From positions 372,001 to 436,000 of the forward strand of contig NYMS01000048.1 in assembly GCA_002529455.1 (NCBI GenBank): a stretch of 64,000 nt of DNA. Reading direction: 5' to 3'. The translations under genes were made by a program, and so were the position numbers. Positions 17,123 to 26,518 of the stretch are shown in pieces. Numbering within the stretch: the stretch's first letter is position 1; each line of letters begins with the position of its first letter. The DNA is from Glycomyces fuscus (GTDB lineage: Bacteria > Actinomycetota > Actinomycetes > Streptosporangiales > Streptosporangiaceae). The notes under the pieces were generated by a model. That model had not been told where the DNA came from, made no database searches, and saw only the letters and a list, made by a program, of their open reading frames with translations.

Positions 17123-19051
17123 ATGACTTCTTCCCCTCCCCCGCCCGACCCTTCCCAGCCTCCCGGCGGAGGCTTCCCGCCTCCGGGACCGACGCCCCCC
17201 GGCGGTGCCCCGGCCGGTGGAACGCCCGCAGGCGGTGCGCCCTCCGGCCCGACCGGCGGCAACCCGGCGGGAGGGGCCTTCCACGGGGGCGCGCCCGCAG
17301 GTGGCCCGCCCACCGGGGGCACGCCCGCGGGAGGGATGTACTCGGGCGGTGTGCCCGGGCCTCCCCCGGGCGGAACGCCGACCGGAGGCAGGCCCGCCAT
17401 GGGGCCGCCTCCCGGTGGCAGGCCCCCCGGCATGATGCCGCCTCCGGGCGGGATGCCTCCCGGCGGAGCGCCTCCCGGGGGAATGCCTCCGGGCGGGATG
17501 CCTCCCGGGGGAATGCCTCCCGGCGGGATGCCGCCGGGGCAGTTCGGCCCGCCGCCGCCCCCGAAGCCGCCCAGGCTCGGACTGTTCTCCTCCCCGTCCG
17601 CGCTGCGCGCCTCGCTGCTCAACGCCTCGGGCATGGGGGCCGGGTACGTCTACCTGCGCCAGTGGCCGTTCTTCGCCGCCGCGCTCGTCATCACCCTCGG
17701 CCTGCTGGTCACCGCCGCCGTCACCGGCGCCGCCGACAACGTCCTGCTGTGGGCGTCGATCCTCGTGGCCTGGTTCGTCGCCGCGGCCGTGCACGGCCTG
17801 TTCGCCGGGCGCTCCCGCGACGAGCGCGTGCTCGGCCGGGGCGAGCAGCCGTCCAGGCGGGCGGCGCCCCTCCTCACCGCCGCCGGGCTGGCGGTCGCCC
17901 TGCTGGTGACCCTCACCGGCGTGTGGCAGGCGGGGGAGTGGCGGCTGCGCGTCGCCGACGCCGCCCACGCCCGCGGCGAGTGCGGCGGATCCGAGGCCGT
18001 CGCCGCCTACGGGAGCGTGGAGGACCTCTTCCAGCTCTCCTTCTCCCCGTCGCTCATGTCGCGCGCCCGCGCGGGCGCCGAGGCCTGCGTGCTCCTGGAG
18101 CGCGCCCAGTCCGACGTCGCCTCCGAGGAGTACGGGCAGGCCCTGGACTCCTACGCCGCCTACTTCGAGCACCCCGCCGCCCGCTGGCAGGACACCGACG
18201 GCGAGGTCGCCGACATCCACCTCTCCTACGCCGCCGACCTGGTGGCCTCCGCCGAGGAGTCCTTCGACGGAGAGGTCACCGACGAGTACCGCGAGAACAT
18301 GCGGCGGGCGCACGAGATCTACACCGTGATCCTCGCGGACTACGAGGGCACCGAGGCCGCGGGGCAGGTCCCCACCGCGCTCACCGAGCTCTACGAGACG
18401 GGCACCACCGAGTACGCCGCCGAGTACTGGTGCGCGGGCTTCAGCCAGATCGACCTGCTCTCCGACCTGTCCTGGGACGCCGCCCCCGAGATCGCCGAGC
18501 GCATCGCCACCGAGCGCCCCGACGCCGCGTTCAACTGCGGCTGGGAGAGCGTCGACGGGGGCTCGCTCGACACCGCCGACGAGATGGTCGCCCTCCTGGA
18601 GGAGGAGTACCCCGACCACGAGGCCGACGAGGTCGAGCGGATGGTCACCCACATCGGCGCGGGGCGTATCGAGGAGAGGATGGACGCCATGACCTCGATC
18701 GGCGAGGTCGAGTTCGACCCCGCCCCCACCGGCGGCTCCGGCAGCGGCAAGAGCGTCCTGGAGATCACCAACAACACCCCGTACGAGATGCAGTTCCTCT
18801 ACGTCGGGCCGGACGCCGTCCACGACGAGATCATCACCCCCGCGTGCGAGGACTGCGAGGTCTACAGCTCGCCGCCCGCGGGCAACTCCTGCTTCGAGGA
18901 CGGCGAGGTCATGCGCCTCGAACTCGAACCGGGGGAGTACCGGGTGCTGCTCACCTCGAAGGACTCCTTCTTCGGGGCGGCGCCCCTGCACGGCACCGTC
19001 GACCTCTCCGGAGGCGACCTGCACGAGTCCTGCTACTACGTCACCGAGTAG
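17123..19051 (+). CDS. Pro/Gly-rich membrane protein with a large external domain
   Basis: A 642-residue protein of unknown function. Residues 1-150 are a disordered Pro/Gly tail that ends in a run of about seven five-residue repeats of the form MPPGG (nearly identical 15-base units at about 17448-17540). Two or three membrane helices follow (about 180-225 and 250-272). The rest (about 275-642) is acidic, faces outside, and contains helical Tyr/Glu-rich repeats resembling TPR-like arrays (YGSVEDLFQLSF, YGQALDSYAAYFEHP) and a C-terminal beta-rich part with paired cysteines (CEDCEVYSSPPAGNSC). The external part may bind proteins or wall components; this is inference. A good terminator follows at 19059. 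Confidence 0.75.
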   Translation: MTSSPPPPDPSQPPGGGFPPPGPTPPGGAPAGGTPAGGAPSGPTGGNPAGGAFHGGAPAGGPPTGGTPAGGMYSGGVPGPPPGGTPTGGRPAMGPPPGGRPPGMMPPPGGMPPGGAPPGGMPPGGMPPGGMPPGGMPPGQFGPPPPPKPPRLGLFSSPSALRASLLNASGMGAGYVYLRQWPFFAAALVITLGLLVTAAVTGAADNVLLWASILVAWFVAAAVHGLFAGRSRDERVLGRGEQPSRRAAPLLTAAGLAVALLVTLTGVWQAGEWRLRVADAAHARGECGGSEAVAAYGSVEDLFQLSFSPSLMSRARAGAEACVLLERAQSDVASEEYGQALDSYAAYFEHPAARWQDTDGEVADIHLSYAADLVASAEESFDGEVTDEYRENMRRAHEIYTVILADYEGTEAAGQVPTALTELYETGTTEYAAEYWCAGFSQIDLLSDLSWDAAPEIAERIATERPDAAFNCGWESVDGGSLDTADEMVALLEEEYPDHEADEVERMVTHIGAGRIEERMDAMTSIGEVEFDPAPTGGSGSGKSVLEITNNTPYEMQFLYVGPDAVHDEIITPACEDCEVYSSPPAGNSCFEDGEVMRLELEPGEYRVLLTSKDSFFGAAPLHGTVDLSGGDLHESCYYVTE

Positions 19052-19058
19052 TCCGGTC

Positions 19059-19099
19059 CCCGGCCCGGTGCGAGGGGGCGGACCCCGCGCCGGGCCGGG
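19059..19099 (+). terminator. Terminator hairpin
   Basis: CCCGGCCCGG (19059-19068) and CCGGGCCGGG (19090-19099) are perfect complements, eight bases after the stop at 19051. Confidence 0.5.
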
Positions 19100-19122
19100 C
19101 CACCCGGACCCCCGGGGTTCGT

Positions 19123-19134
19123 CCGCACGTGCGG
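19123..19134. promoter_or_regulatory. Palindrome upstream of acuC
   Basis: CCGCACGTGCGG is a perfect 12-base palindrome 52 bases before the acuC start. A small hairpin (GTGC/GCAC around TTCGGA) lies between them. It is a candidate operator; no regulator is assigned. Confidence 0.35.
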
Positions 19135-19186
19135 TTGTGCGTACTGTGTGCTTCGGAGCACGCACACCTGAAACGGGGGTCACCAC

Positions 19187-20377
19187 ATGGGAGGGCGCAC
19201 GTCCTGCTCGCTTCGGGTGGCATGGGACGACGGACTCACGGCCTACGACTTCGGCCCGCAGCACCCGATGGCGCCGATACGCGTCGAGCTGACCATGGCG
19301 CTCAGCCGCGAGCTCGGCGTCCTGGACGCGCCGGGGGTCGGGCTCCTGGACGTCGAACCCGCCTCGGACGAACTCCTGTCCCTCGTGCACGACCCCGCCT
19401 ACATCGAGGCGGTCAAGCGCGCGGGCCGCACACTGGAGCCCGACGACGCCCACATGCTGGGCACCCCCGACAACCCCGTCTTCAAGGACATGCACGACGC
19501 CGCCGCGCTCATCTCCGGCGCGTCCGTGGCCGCCGCGCGGGCCGTGTGGAGCGGGGAGACCGCGCACGCGGCCAACATCGCGGGCGGCCTGCACCACGCC
19601 ATGCGCGGCAACGCCTGGGGCTTTTGCGTCTACAACGACCCCGCCCTGGCCATCGCCTGGCTGCTGGAGCAGGGCGCCAAGCGCATCGCCTACGTGGACG
19701 TGGACGTCCACCACGGCGACGGCGTCCAGAACGCCTTCTACAACGACCCGCGCGTGCTCACCATCAGCCTCCACGAGTCCCCGGCGACCCTGTTCCCCGG
19801 CACCGGCCAGGCCTCCGAGACCGGCGGCCCGGACGCCGAGGGGTACGCGGTCAACGTGGCCCTCCCCGCGGGCACCGGCGACAACGGCTGGCACCGCGCC
19901 TTCGACGCCGTCGTACCGCCGCTGCTGCACGAGTTCCAGCCGGAGATCCTGGTGACCCAGCAGGGCTGTGACACCCACGCCCTGGACCCGCTCGCCAACC
20001 TCACCCTGAGCGTGGACGGCCAGCGCCGCGCCTACGCCGAGCTGCACCGGCTCGCCCAGAAGACCGCGGGCGGCCGCTGGCTGCTGTTCGGCGGCGGCGG
20101 GTACGGGCTCGTACAGGTCGTCCCCCGCGCCTGGACCCACCTGCTGGGCGAGGCCGCGGGCCGCCCCATCGACCCCGACACCGAGACCCCGCAGCGCTGG
20201 CGCGACTTCGTGCGCCAGCGCACGGGGGAGCTGGCGCCGCTGTACATGACCGACGGGCGCGAGGTCGTCTTCGACCACTTCGTGGACGGCTACGACCCGG
20301 GCGACCCGGTGGACCGGGCCATCCACGCGACCCGGACCGCAGTCTTCCCCAGCCACGGGATCGACCCCAGCCTCTAG
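19187..20377 (+). CDS. acuC: AcuC-type deacetylase (histone deacetylase superfamily)
   Basis: A 396-residue zinc amidohydrolase of the class I histone-deacetylase fold. In bacteria, AcuC removes acetyl groups from lysines of acetyl-CoA synthetase and so turns it on. The tandem active-site histidines are in GGLHHAM (about residues 133-139). The zinc site is in YVDVDVHHGDGVQNAFY (about 167-183), with the Asp-x-His pair, and the later QQGCDTHALDPL supplies the second Asp. GGGGYGL carries the usual Gly-rich loop with the catalytic Tyr. The start MGGRTSCSLRVAWDDG with a GGGGG site fits the family. There is no acetyl-CoA synthetase nearby. Confidence 0.9.
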   Translation: MGGRTSCSLRVAWDDGLTAYDFGPQHPMAPIRVELTMALSRELGVLDAPGVGLLDVEPASDELLSLVHDPAYIEAVKRAGRTLEPDDAHMLGTPDNPVFKDMHDAAALISGASVAAARAVWSGETAHAANIAGGLHHAMRGNAWGFCVYNDPALAIAWLLEQGAKRIAYVDVDVHHGDGVQNAFYNDPRVLTISLHESPATLFPGTGQASETGGPDAEGYAVNVALPAGTGDNGWHRAFDAVVPPLLHEFQPEILVTQQGCDTHALDPLANLTLSVDGQRRAYAELHRLAQKTAGGRWLLFGGGGYGLVQVVPRAWTHLLGEAAGRPIDPDTETPQRWRDFVRQRTGELAPLYMTDGREVVFDHFVDGYDPGDPVDRAIHATRTAVFPSHGIDPSL

Positions 20378-20726
20378 GGCGTGTTTCTGCGTGAACCCCC
20401 TCCCCGCCCCGGTCCGTGTCCGGGTGCCCGGACCGAGCCCTCCCGAGCCGGGGCCGGTTCGGGGGAGAGGATTGCGGGGCACCTCCGAGCCGGGCGCCGG
20501 GGCGCACGGATCCCGTGTCAGCAGGGGCTCATGAGGCTGCGGACGGCTCGGGGGACGGCTCCCATAACACCCCGGTGTCGACCGGCGTGAATTCCGGAGG
20601 AGCCGCGCGTGTCGCGCCCGAAGCGGGTAGGACAGAGGTTGAATACCGGGCGAACAGGAGCAGGCGCCATGGTGGCCGCCCAGCGTGGCGCACGCTCGCT
20701 GCGCAGACGAGGAAGGGGAGCGCCAG
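20378..20726. other. 349-base intergenic stretch
   Basis: No gene seen. CGGTCCG (20410-20416) pairs with CGGACCG (20429-20435), a plausible acuC terminator. A second imperfect repeat (CCCTCCCGA with TCGGGGGAG) follows. Confidence 0.4.
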
Positions 20727-21524
20727 GTGACGCCGCCGACACGCGCTGAACTGATCACCTATCTGGTGCGCACGGGAATCGCCGGGCACGTCGACACCCC
20801 GCGTCAGAACAACCTTCGGCACTACCGGCGGCTCGTCCAGAAGGACCCCTACCACCAGTTCGGCCTCACCTTCTCCCACGACTGGTCCTTCTCCGAGGTC
20901 CTGGCGCTGATGAGCAAGCGCTGCGGCGTGGTGGCCGACGAGGAGTACGTGTGGGGGATCGACACCATCGACCCCGACCTGACCATCGACGCCCTGGAGG
21001 CCCTCGCCGACCGGCTGGCCCTGGCCGCCGAGCGCCGGGAACGGGTCATGTTCGCCACCGGCCACCCCCGCAACCTCCGTGAGACCTACCGCGCCTGGAA
21101 GGACGCCCTCGCCGAGCGCGGGTGCCCGGTCATCACCGCCGGGGGCGGATACTCCTACGAAGTGACCACGGAGCGTCCCCCGAACCGGCGGATCGTGGTG
21201 TGGGAGGACGAAATCGCGATCGTCACGGACGGTCGCCTCGCGCGCCACAGCCACCACCCCTTCGCCATGCGTGCCATCCTCGGGGACCTCACGGACCGCG
21301 GTGAGGCATGGCCGCAGTTGGTCATCGCCGACCACGGGTTCGCGGGTGCGGCGGGGGAGGCGGGAGTGCCCGCGATGGGCTTCGCCGACTGCAACGACCC
21401 CGCCCTCTTCCTCGCCGAGGCCGAGGGGAAACTACTGGTCACGGTGCCTTTGGACGACGGTTACCTGACCGAGGACTACGCCCCGCTCCGCGAATACGTT
21501 CTCGCCCGAGCCGGTCTCCTGTGA
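20727..21524 (+). CDS. Conserved actinobacterial phosphatase-like protein
   Basis: A 265-residue protein resembling the conserved actinobacterial proteins annotated as phosphatases. Visible blocks are LTFSHDWSF, GIDTIDPDLTIDALEALADRL, VMFATGHPRNL, RRIVVWEDEIAIVTDGRLARHSHHP and QLVIADHGFAGAAGEAG. The His and Asp residues in SHD, TGHP and ADHG would suit metal or phosphate chemistry, but no family catalytic motif can be fixed. The GTG at 20727 with an upstream GGAAGGGGAG is chosen. The next gene, a small HTH protein, is its usual neighbour in other actinomycetes (from memory, not checked). Confidence 0.7.
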   Translation: MTPPTRAELITYLVRTGIAGHVDTPRQNNLRHYRRLVQKDPYHQFGLTFSHDWSFSEVLALMSKRCGVVADEEYVWGIDTIDPDLTIDALEALADRLALAAERRERVMFATGHPRNLRETYRAWKDALAERGCPVITAGGGYSYEVTTERPPNRRIVVWEDEIAIVTDGRLARHSHHPFAMRAILGDLTDRGEAWPQLVIADHGFAGAAGEAGVPAMGFADCNDPALFLAEAEGKLLVTVPLDDGYLTEDYAPLREYVLARAGLL

Positions 21525-21647
21525 GCAGGGGGAGACCATTTATACCCACCGTTAAACCTCATCCGACCCGCCATCAACACATAGCGCCGAAGACAGCCCC
21601 AACGGCCTTTCGCTGAGGGGAACTCGGCTCTACTCTGAAAACGGACG

Positions 21648-21670
21648 TGTCAGTAGTGACAGCGTGACAC
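21648..21670. promoter_or_regulatory. Cluster of TGACA half-sites upstream of the HTH gene
   Basis: TGTCAGTAGTGACA (21648-21661) is an inverted repeat, and TGACAC (21665-21670) adds a further half-site. It lies about 100 bases before the small HTH gene, so autoregulation is possible. Confidence 0.35.
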
Positions 21671-21770
21671 GCTGGCGTGGTTTGGGGCGGATACACCGGG
21701 GTCGCCGCCGCACACCGCGCCGGTCCCAAGGGTAGACAATGCTCACGTCCGGGAATGAGGGCGTCGGAAG

Positions 21771-21974
21771 ATGAACGGGAGCAAGCCGCCTCTCGAAGAG
21801 GTCAGGTTCTTGACCGTGGCGGAAGTCGCTACGATCATGCGTGTGTCCAAGATGACCGTTTACCGAATGGTGCACTCGGGAGTTCTCCCCGCGATTCGCG
21901 TGGGGCGTTCCTACCGGGTCCCCGAGCGGGCCGTGCACGACTACCTCCGCGAGGCCTTCGTCGAGGCTGGTTGA
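21771..21974 (+). CDS. Excisionase-family (MerR-like) HTH protein
   Basis: A 67-residue protein that is almost wholly one winged helix-turn-helix of the excisionase/MerR type: FLTVAEVATIMRVSKMTVYRMVHSG is the helix-turn-helix, and VLPAIRVGRSYRVPERAVHDYL is the wing and final helix. It has the same architecture as BldC (29782) but a different sequence. Proteins of this type are conserved single-copy regulators in actinomycetes, and there is no integrase or att site here, so I do not read it as phage-derived. A GAGGGCG site lies upstream of the ATG. Confidence 0.85.
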   Translation: MNGSKPPLEEVRFLTVAEVATIMRVSKMTVYRMVHSGVLPAIRVGRSYRVPERAVHDYLREAFVEAG

Positions 21975-22170
21975 TCCATGGCCCGGCCGACCGGGGCCGC
22001 CCCCGGCCCCCGGTCAGCCGACACACCCGGGGGGCGGTGTCTGACGGCCATCGCCCCCACCGGGGTCCTCACCCCCTCGCCGCGTGCCACCCCGCGCACG
22101 GGGCGGCCGTCCCCCCACCGGTCGCACTCCCCCCTTGTGCCGGGGCGGCCGAACGGGCTCCAGGGCATCT

Positions 22171-22194
22171 ACTACACTTTGTCGTTGTTGTAGT
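22171..22194. promoter_or_regulatory. Inverted repeat before the cytochrome c maturation operon
   Basis: ACTACA (22171-22176) and TGTAGT (22189-22194) are complementary with 12 bases between, 36 bases before the resA-like start. The arms recall BlaI-type operators (TACTACA/TGTAGTA), but the spacing is unusual. It could also be a small attenuator hairpin. Confidence 0.3.
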
Positions 22195-22230
22195 CCGCCC
22201 TGTTCACACCCCGTTCGCGAGGTCCCCTCG

Positions 22231-23010
22231 ATGCCCAGCACCAGCACCGGTACGCGCCGAAGCCGTGCCGTGCCGCGCCTGGCGGCGGCCGCCCTGGCCG
22301 CCGTACTCGCCCTGACCGGCTGCGCCGGGGGCAACGAGATCCAGGCCAGCGACGAGGACAACCGCTTCATCTCCGGGGACGGCAGCGCCACCGCCTTCGA
22401 GACCGCCGAGCGCACCGAGGCGCCCGAGGTCACCGGCACCACCCTCGACGACGAGGAGGTCTCCCTCGGCGACTACGAGGGCGGCATCCTCGTCCTCAAC
22501 GTCTGGGCGAGCTGGTGCGGCCCCTGCCGTACCGAGCAGCCGGTCCTGGACGAGGTCCACACCGAGTACGCGGACCTGGGCGTGGACTTCCTCGGTGTGA
22601 ACATCAAGGACGACGAGACGGCCGCACGCTCCTACCAGGAGAGCCAGGACGTCCCCTACCCGAGCCTGTACGACCAGCCCGGCGCGGTGCCCCAGGCCTT
22701 CCGCGACACCGTGCCCCCGCGCTCCATCCCCAGCACGCTCGTCATCGACCCCGAGGGCCGCATCGCCGCCCGCGTCATCGGCCCGACCACCTACGGCCAG
22801 CTGACCGAGCTGCTCAACCCGCTGGTGGTCGAGTTCGGCTTCGGGGATCCGGAGGAGCGCCCCCGGGTGGCGGAACAGGAGGCCGAGGAGGCCCGGGCGT
22901 CGCAGGAGGAGGCCGACCCCTCGGACGCGCCCTCCGAGACGGACGCGCCCTCCGGCGACCCGGGCCCCGGCGACGCGGAGGCCGACGGCCGGTCCGGGGA
23001 CGAGGACTGA
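22231..23010 (+). CDS. Thioredoxin-like lipoprotein of cytochrome c maturation (ResA-like)
   Basis: A 259-residue membrane-attached thiol-disulfide oxidoreductase that would reduce apocytochrome c cysteines before heme attachment. Residues 1-31 are a lipoprotein signal with the lipobox LTGC (C31 lipidated). The thioredoxin domain (about 63-200) holds the active site WASWCGPC, with C96 and C99. The cis-Pro is in [12 protein letters not shown]. The last 50 residues are an acidic Asp/Glu/Pro tail not found in Bacillus ResA. The stop overlaps the ccdA start by one base (TGATG), so translation is coupled. It is the first gene of the resA-ccdA-resB-ccsB operon. Confidence 0.9.
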   Translation: MPSTSTGTRRSRAVPRLAAAALAAVLALTGCAGGNEIQASDEDNRFISGDGSATAFETAERTEAPEVTGTTLDDEEVSLGDYEGGILVLNVWASWCGPCRTEQPVLDEVHTEYADLGVDFLGVNIKDDETAARSYQESQDVPYPSLYDQPGAVPQAFRDTVPPRSIPSTLVIDPEGRIAARVIGPTTYGQLTELLNPLVVEFGFGDPEERPRVAEQEAEEARASQEEADPSDAPSETDAPSGDPGPGDAEADGRSGDED

Positions 23011-23822
23011 TGGACCCCATCGGCACCACCGTCCTGACCGGCTCCCTGCTCGCCGCGATCCCCCTGGCCCTGGCCGCGGGACTGGTCTCCTTCCTCTCGC
23101 CCTGCGTGCTCCCGCTCGTGCCCGGTTACCTGTCCTACGTGACCGGGATGAGCGGCACCCAGGTCCGCGAGCGCACCGCCCCGACCGCGTCGGGCGGCAC
23201 GGCCACCGCCACCGTCGCCGACATCGACGCCGAACTGGCGTCCCGCCGCTGGACCATGGTGACGGGCAGCGTCCTGTTCATCGCCGGGTTCACCCTGGTC
23301 TTCGTCGCCGTCGGGGGCTTCATCGGCTGGCTCGGCGAGATCCTCATGGACCACACCGAACCCATCACCCGGGTCCTGGGGGTCCTCACCGTCGTCCTGG
23401 GCCTGGCCTTCATGGGCCTCATGCCGGGCTTCGGGCGCGAGTTCCGCTTCCACCGCCTGCCGCGCGCCGGGCTGGCGGGCGCGCCGCTGCTCGGCGTCCT
23501 GTTCGGCCTGGGCTGGACCCCCTGCATCGGGCCGACCCTGGCCGCCGTGCAGACCCTGGCCTTCGTCGAGGGCGGGGCCGGGCGCGGCATGATGCTGTCC
23601 CTGGTCTACTGCGTCGGCCTCGGACTGCCGTTCGTCCTGGCCGCCCTCCTCTACCGGCGTGCGCTGGGCACCTTCGACTGGCTCAAGCGCCGCACCCGCG
23701 CGGTCACCGTGATCGGCGGGGCCATGCTCGTCCTGGTCGGCCTGGCGATGGTGACCGGGCTGTGGACGCAGCTGACCATCGCCATGCAGGGCTGGGCCGC
23801 CGACTTCCAGACGGTGATCTGA
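23010..23822 (+). CDS. ccdA: CcdA, membrane thiol-disulfide transporter
   Basis: A 270-residue polytopic membrane protein of the DsbD/CcdA family that carries reducing power from cytoplasmic thioredoxin across the membrane to the ResA-like protein. About six helices are visible. The redox cysteines are C32 in [16 protein letters not shown] and the one in [15 protein letters not shown] hydrophilic loop of about 35 residues (roughly 50-85) separates helices one and two. The start and stop overlap the neighbouring genes by one and one bases (TGATG on both sides), showing tight translational coupling. Confidence 0.93.
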   Translation: MDPIGTTVLTGSLLAAIPLALAAGLVSFLSPCVLPLVPGYLSYVTGMSGTQVRERTAPTASGGTATATVADIDAELASRRWTMVTGSVLFIAGFTLVFVAVGGFIGWLGEILMDHTEPITRVLGVLTVVLGLAFMGLMPGFGREFRFHRLPRAGLAGAPLLGVLFGLGWTPCIGPTLAAVQTLAFVEGGAGRGMMLSLVYCVGLGLPFVLAALLYRRALGTFDWLKRRTRAVTVIGGAMLVLVGLAMVTGLWTQLTIAMQGWAADFQTVI

Positions 23823-25483
23823 TGAGCACGACCACGAACGACCGGGGGACCGGCACCGGTTCCCGGAACGGCGACCAGGGCCGGGCCGGCCCCGGGGGCC
23901 TGGGGCCGGCCGGCTGGCTGCGCTGGGTCTGGCGCACCCTCACCTCGATGCGCACCGCCCTGATCCTGCTGTTCCTGCTGGCGGTCGGGGCCATCCCGGG
24001 CTCGATCCTGCCGCAGAACGTGGTGAGCGTCGACGAGGTCAACGCCTACGTCCAGGAGCACCCCGACCTGGCGCCCTGGCTGGACCGGTTCTACCTCTTC
24101 GACGTGTTCTCCTCGCCCTGGTACGCGGCGATCTACCTGCTGCTGTTCGTCTCCCTGGCGGGCTGCGTGCTCCCCCGCGCGCTGGCGCACGCCCGCGCGG
24201 TGCGGGCCCGGCCGGTGAGCACGCCCCGGAACCTGGGCCGGATGCCGTACGCGGCCGCCTTCACCACGGACGCCGACCCCGAGACGGTGCTGGAGCAGGC
24301 CCGCAAGGTCCTCCGGCGCTACCGGACCGAGCGCTACGGCGACTCCCTCTCCACCGAGACCGGCTACCTGCGCGAGGCCGGGAACGTCCTGTTCCACCTC
24401 GCCCTGCTGGGCCTGCTGCTGGCGCTGGCCGCCGGGTCCTTCTTCGGCTACCGCGGCAACATGCTCCTGGTGGAGGACGACGGTTTCGCCAACACCCTGA
24501 CCTCCTACGACGCCATCTACCCCGGGCACTGGACCGACACCGACTCCCTGGAGCCCTTCTCCATCCACCTGGACGACTTCGAGGCCTCCTTCATCGAGGA
24601 GGGCGACCTGCGCGGGCAGGCCGAGTCCTACGTCGCCGACCTCACCTACAAGGAGGCGCCCGACGCGCAGGAGGAGCGGCACCGGCTGGAGGTCAACCAC
24701 CCGCTGAGCGTGGCCGGGGTGCAGGTCTATCTGCTCGGCCACGGGTACGCCCCGGAGTTCGAGGTGCGCAACGGCGAGGGCGACGTGGTCTTCGACCAGG
24801 CGGTCCCCTTCCTGCACCGGGACACGGCCTCCTACACCTCCGACGGCGTGGTCAAGGTGCCCGACACCGGGGGCGAGCAGCTCGGCTTCGTCGGCGTGTT
24901 CCTGCCCAGCGCGGTGGAGACGCCCGAGGGAGAGCTGGTCTCGAACTTCCCGGGGGCACAGAACCCCCGCGTCACGCTGGAGGGCTACCAGGGCGACCTG
25001 GGACTGGTCGACCCGCAGTCGGTCTACCAGCTGCGCACCAGCGGCATGGAGTCGGTCGGCAGCTCCCCCGTGATGGAGATCGGCGACACCTGGGAGCTGC
25101 CCGACGGCGCCGGGTCGATCACCTTCTCCGGCTACAAGGAGTACGTCAGCCTCCAGATGAACCGGGACGGTGCCCGGCTGCCCGCCCTGACCGCGGCCTC
25201 CCTGGCCGTCGCCGGACTGATCATCACCCTGTTCGTCCGTCCGCGCCGCGTGTGGGTACGCGCGACCAGGGGAGGGGACGGCCGCACCCGGGTGGAGCTG
25301 GCCGCCCTCGGCAAGACCGAGGCGGCGGGCAACAACGTGGAGTTCCACGAACTCACCACGGAGCTCGCAGGACGGCTCCGGAGCCTGTCCGACGAGGACC
25401 CCGGACCGGACGCCCGTCCGGACTCCGACCCCCATCCGCCATCCGACCCGCCAGAGTCGACGACACAAGGGAGTGACCGGTGA
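23822..25483 (+). CDS. resB: ResB, cytochrome c biogenesis protein
   Basis: A 553-residue protein, the system II heme-handling partner of CcsB. It has three closely spaced N-terminal membrane helices (LTSMRTALILLFLLAVGAIPG; AAIYLLLFVSLAGCVLP; LFHLALLGLLLALAAGSFFGYRG) and a large external domain (about 220-455, with NHPLSVAGVQVYLLGHGYAP). A fourth helix follows near 460-480 (LTAASLAVAGLIITLFV), then a cytoplasmic tail. The layout matches ResB. The ATG overlaps the ccdA stop, and its TGA overlaps the ccsB GTG by four bases. Confidence 0.93.
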   Translation: MSTTTNDRGTGTGSRNGDQGRAGPGGLGPAGWLRWVWRTLTSMRTALILLFLLAVGAIPGSILPQNVVSVDEVNAYVQEHPDLAPWLDRFYLFDVFSSPWYAAIYLLLFVSLAGCVLPRALAHARAVRARPVSTPRNLGRMPYAAAFTTDADPETVLEQARKVLRRYRTERYGDSLSTETGYLREAGNVLFHLALLGLLLALAAGSFFGYRGNMLLVEDDGFANTLTSYDAIYPGHWTDTDSLEPFSIHLDDFEASFIEEGDLRGQAESYVADLTYKEAPDAQEERHRLEVNHPLSVAGVQVYLLGHGYAPEFEVRNGEGDVVFDQAVPFLHRDTASYTSDGVVKVPDTGGEQLGFVGVFLPSAVETPEGELVSNFPGAQNPRVTLEGYQGDLGLVDPQSVYQLRTSGMESVGSSPVMEIGDTWELPDGAGSITFSGYKEYVSLQMNRDGARLPALTAASLAVAGLIITLFVRPRRVWVRATRGGDGRTRVELAALGKTEAAGNNVEFHELTTELAGRLRSLSDEDPGPDARPDSDPHPPSDPPESTTQGSDR

Positions 25484-26472
25484 CGTACACACTCGCCGCA
25501 CCGGTGGACGAGGTGATGACGTCAGTCAGTGACTCGTTGATCATCGCGATGATCGTCACGTACGCGGCTGCGCTGTTCCTCTTCGCCATCGAGGCCGCCT
25601 ACGGTCAACGCACCAAGCTCGGTGCCGGTCGGCTCATGCCGGTCAACGCCGGCGCCGGATCCGGCGCCGACGACGGCATCGAGGTCAACGTCCGCAGCAC
25701 CGAGACGGAGGTCAGGGCCTCCCAGAGCGTCCTGGGCAAGATCGCCCTGGGCGTGACGACCTTCGGCTTCGTGATGGGCCTCGCCCAGATCGTCGCCCGC
25801 GGCCTGGCCGCCGGGCGCTGGCCGTGGGGCAACATGTTCGAGTTCGTGGTGGCACTGTGCCTGGTCGCGGTGGGCGGCCTGCTCTTCGCGTCCTTCCGGT
25901 ACCAGGCGCGCTTCCTGGGCGCGTTCGTGCTGGTCCCGGTGCTCATCCTGCTGGGTGTCGGCGTCCGATGGCTGTACGTGGACCCGGGCCCGCTCATCCC
26001 CGCCCTGCACTCGTACTGGGTGCCCATCCACGTGACCGCGGCGATCATCGCGGGCGGCGCCTTCATGGTCTCCGGCGCGGCCGGTGTCACCTACCTCGTG
26101 TCCCACCGGGCCGAGGCCAGGCGCGCGCTGGGCGAGAAGGTGGCCGGTGTCGCGGGCCGCCTGCCCAGCCCCGAGCTGCTGGACCGGATCTCCCACCGGT
26201 TCATCCTCTTCGCCTTCCCGCTGTGGACCTTCGGCATCATCGCCGGCTCCATCTGGGCCGACGAGGCCTGGGGCCGCTTCTGGGGCTGGGACCCCAAGGA
26301 GGTCTGGTCGTTCATCTCCTGGGTGATCTACGCGGCCTACCTGCACGCCCGCGCCACCGGAGGCTGGCGCGGCCCCAAGGCCACGTGGATCAACGTGGTG
26401 GGCTTCGCGACCATCCTGTTCAACTTCTTCGCGGTGAACTACATGTTCAGCGGTCTGCACTCCTACGCCTGA
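25480..26472 (+). CDS. ccsB: CcsB/ResC, cytochrome c heme-lyase subunit
   Basis: A 330-residue polytopic membrane protein of the heme-handling family. The Trp-rich heme-binding signature AWGRFWGWDPKEVWSF is at about residues 263-278, inside an external loop between helices. Conserved histidines flank it (HSYWVPIHVT and the HSYA end). With ResB it moves heme out and attaches it to apocytochrome c. The GTG overlaps the resB stop (GTGA). It ends the operon; an intrinsic terminator and then a 135-base repeat unit follow. Confidence 0.94.
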   Translation: MTYTLAAPVDEVMTSVSDSLIIAMIVTYAAALFLFAIEAAYGQRTKLGAGRLMPVNAGAGSGADDGIEVNVRSTETEVRASQSVLGKIALGVTTFGFVMGLAQIVARGLAAGRWPWGNMFEFVVALCLVAVGGLLFASFRYQARFLGAFVLVPVLILLGVGVRWLYVDPGPLIPALHSYWVPIHVTAAIIAGGAFMVSGAAGVTYLVSHRAEARRALGEKVAGVAGRLPSPELLDRISHRFILFAFPLWTFGIIAGSIWADEAWGRFWGWDPKEVWSFISWVIYAAYLHARATGGWRGPKATWINVVGFATILFNFFAVNYMFSGLHSYA

Positions 26473-26491
26473 CCCCGGACAGCGCAGCGCA

Positions 26492-26518
26492 GGGCCCCGC
26501 CACGGCGGGGTCCTGTTT
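26492..26518 (+). terminator. Intrinsic terminator of the ccs operon
   Basis: GGGCCCCG and CGGGGTCC form a hairpin around CCACGG, followed by TGTTTG, 20 bases after the ccsB stop. Confidence 0.65.

Noticed and set aside
16010-20758. A 1582-codon minus-strand open frame
   Set aside because: It lies antisense to proC, the Pro/Gly-rich gene and acuC. Long antisense frames are common in DNA this GC-rich, and the three plus-strand genes have clear families or signals.
21771-21974. Phage excisionase
   Set aside because: The fold is excisionase-like, but there is no integrase, attachment site or phage gene nearby, and single-domain regulators of this type are conserved in actinomycetes.
22171-22194. 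BlaI-type operator assignment before the cytochrome c maturation operon
   Set aside because: The arms are similar to BlaI sites but the 12-base spacing is not standard, so I list it only as an unassigned inverted repeat.
21975-22230. The tiny Lys/Arg-rich ribosomal protein bS22-type gene expected after the small HTH gene
   Set aside because: I looked for an MGSVIKKRRKRM-like frame and found none in this gap.
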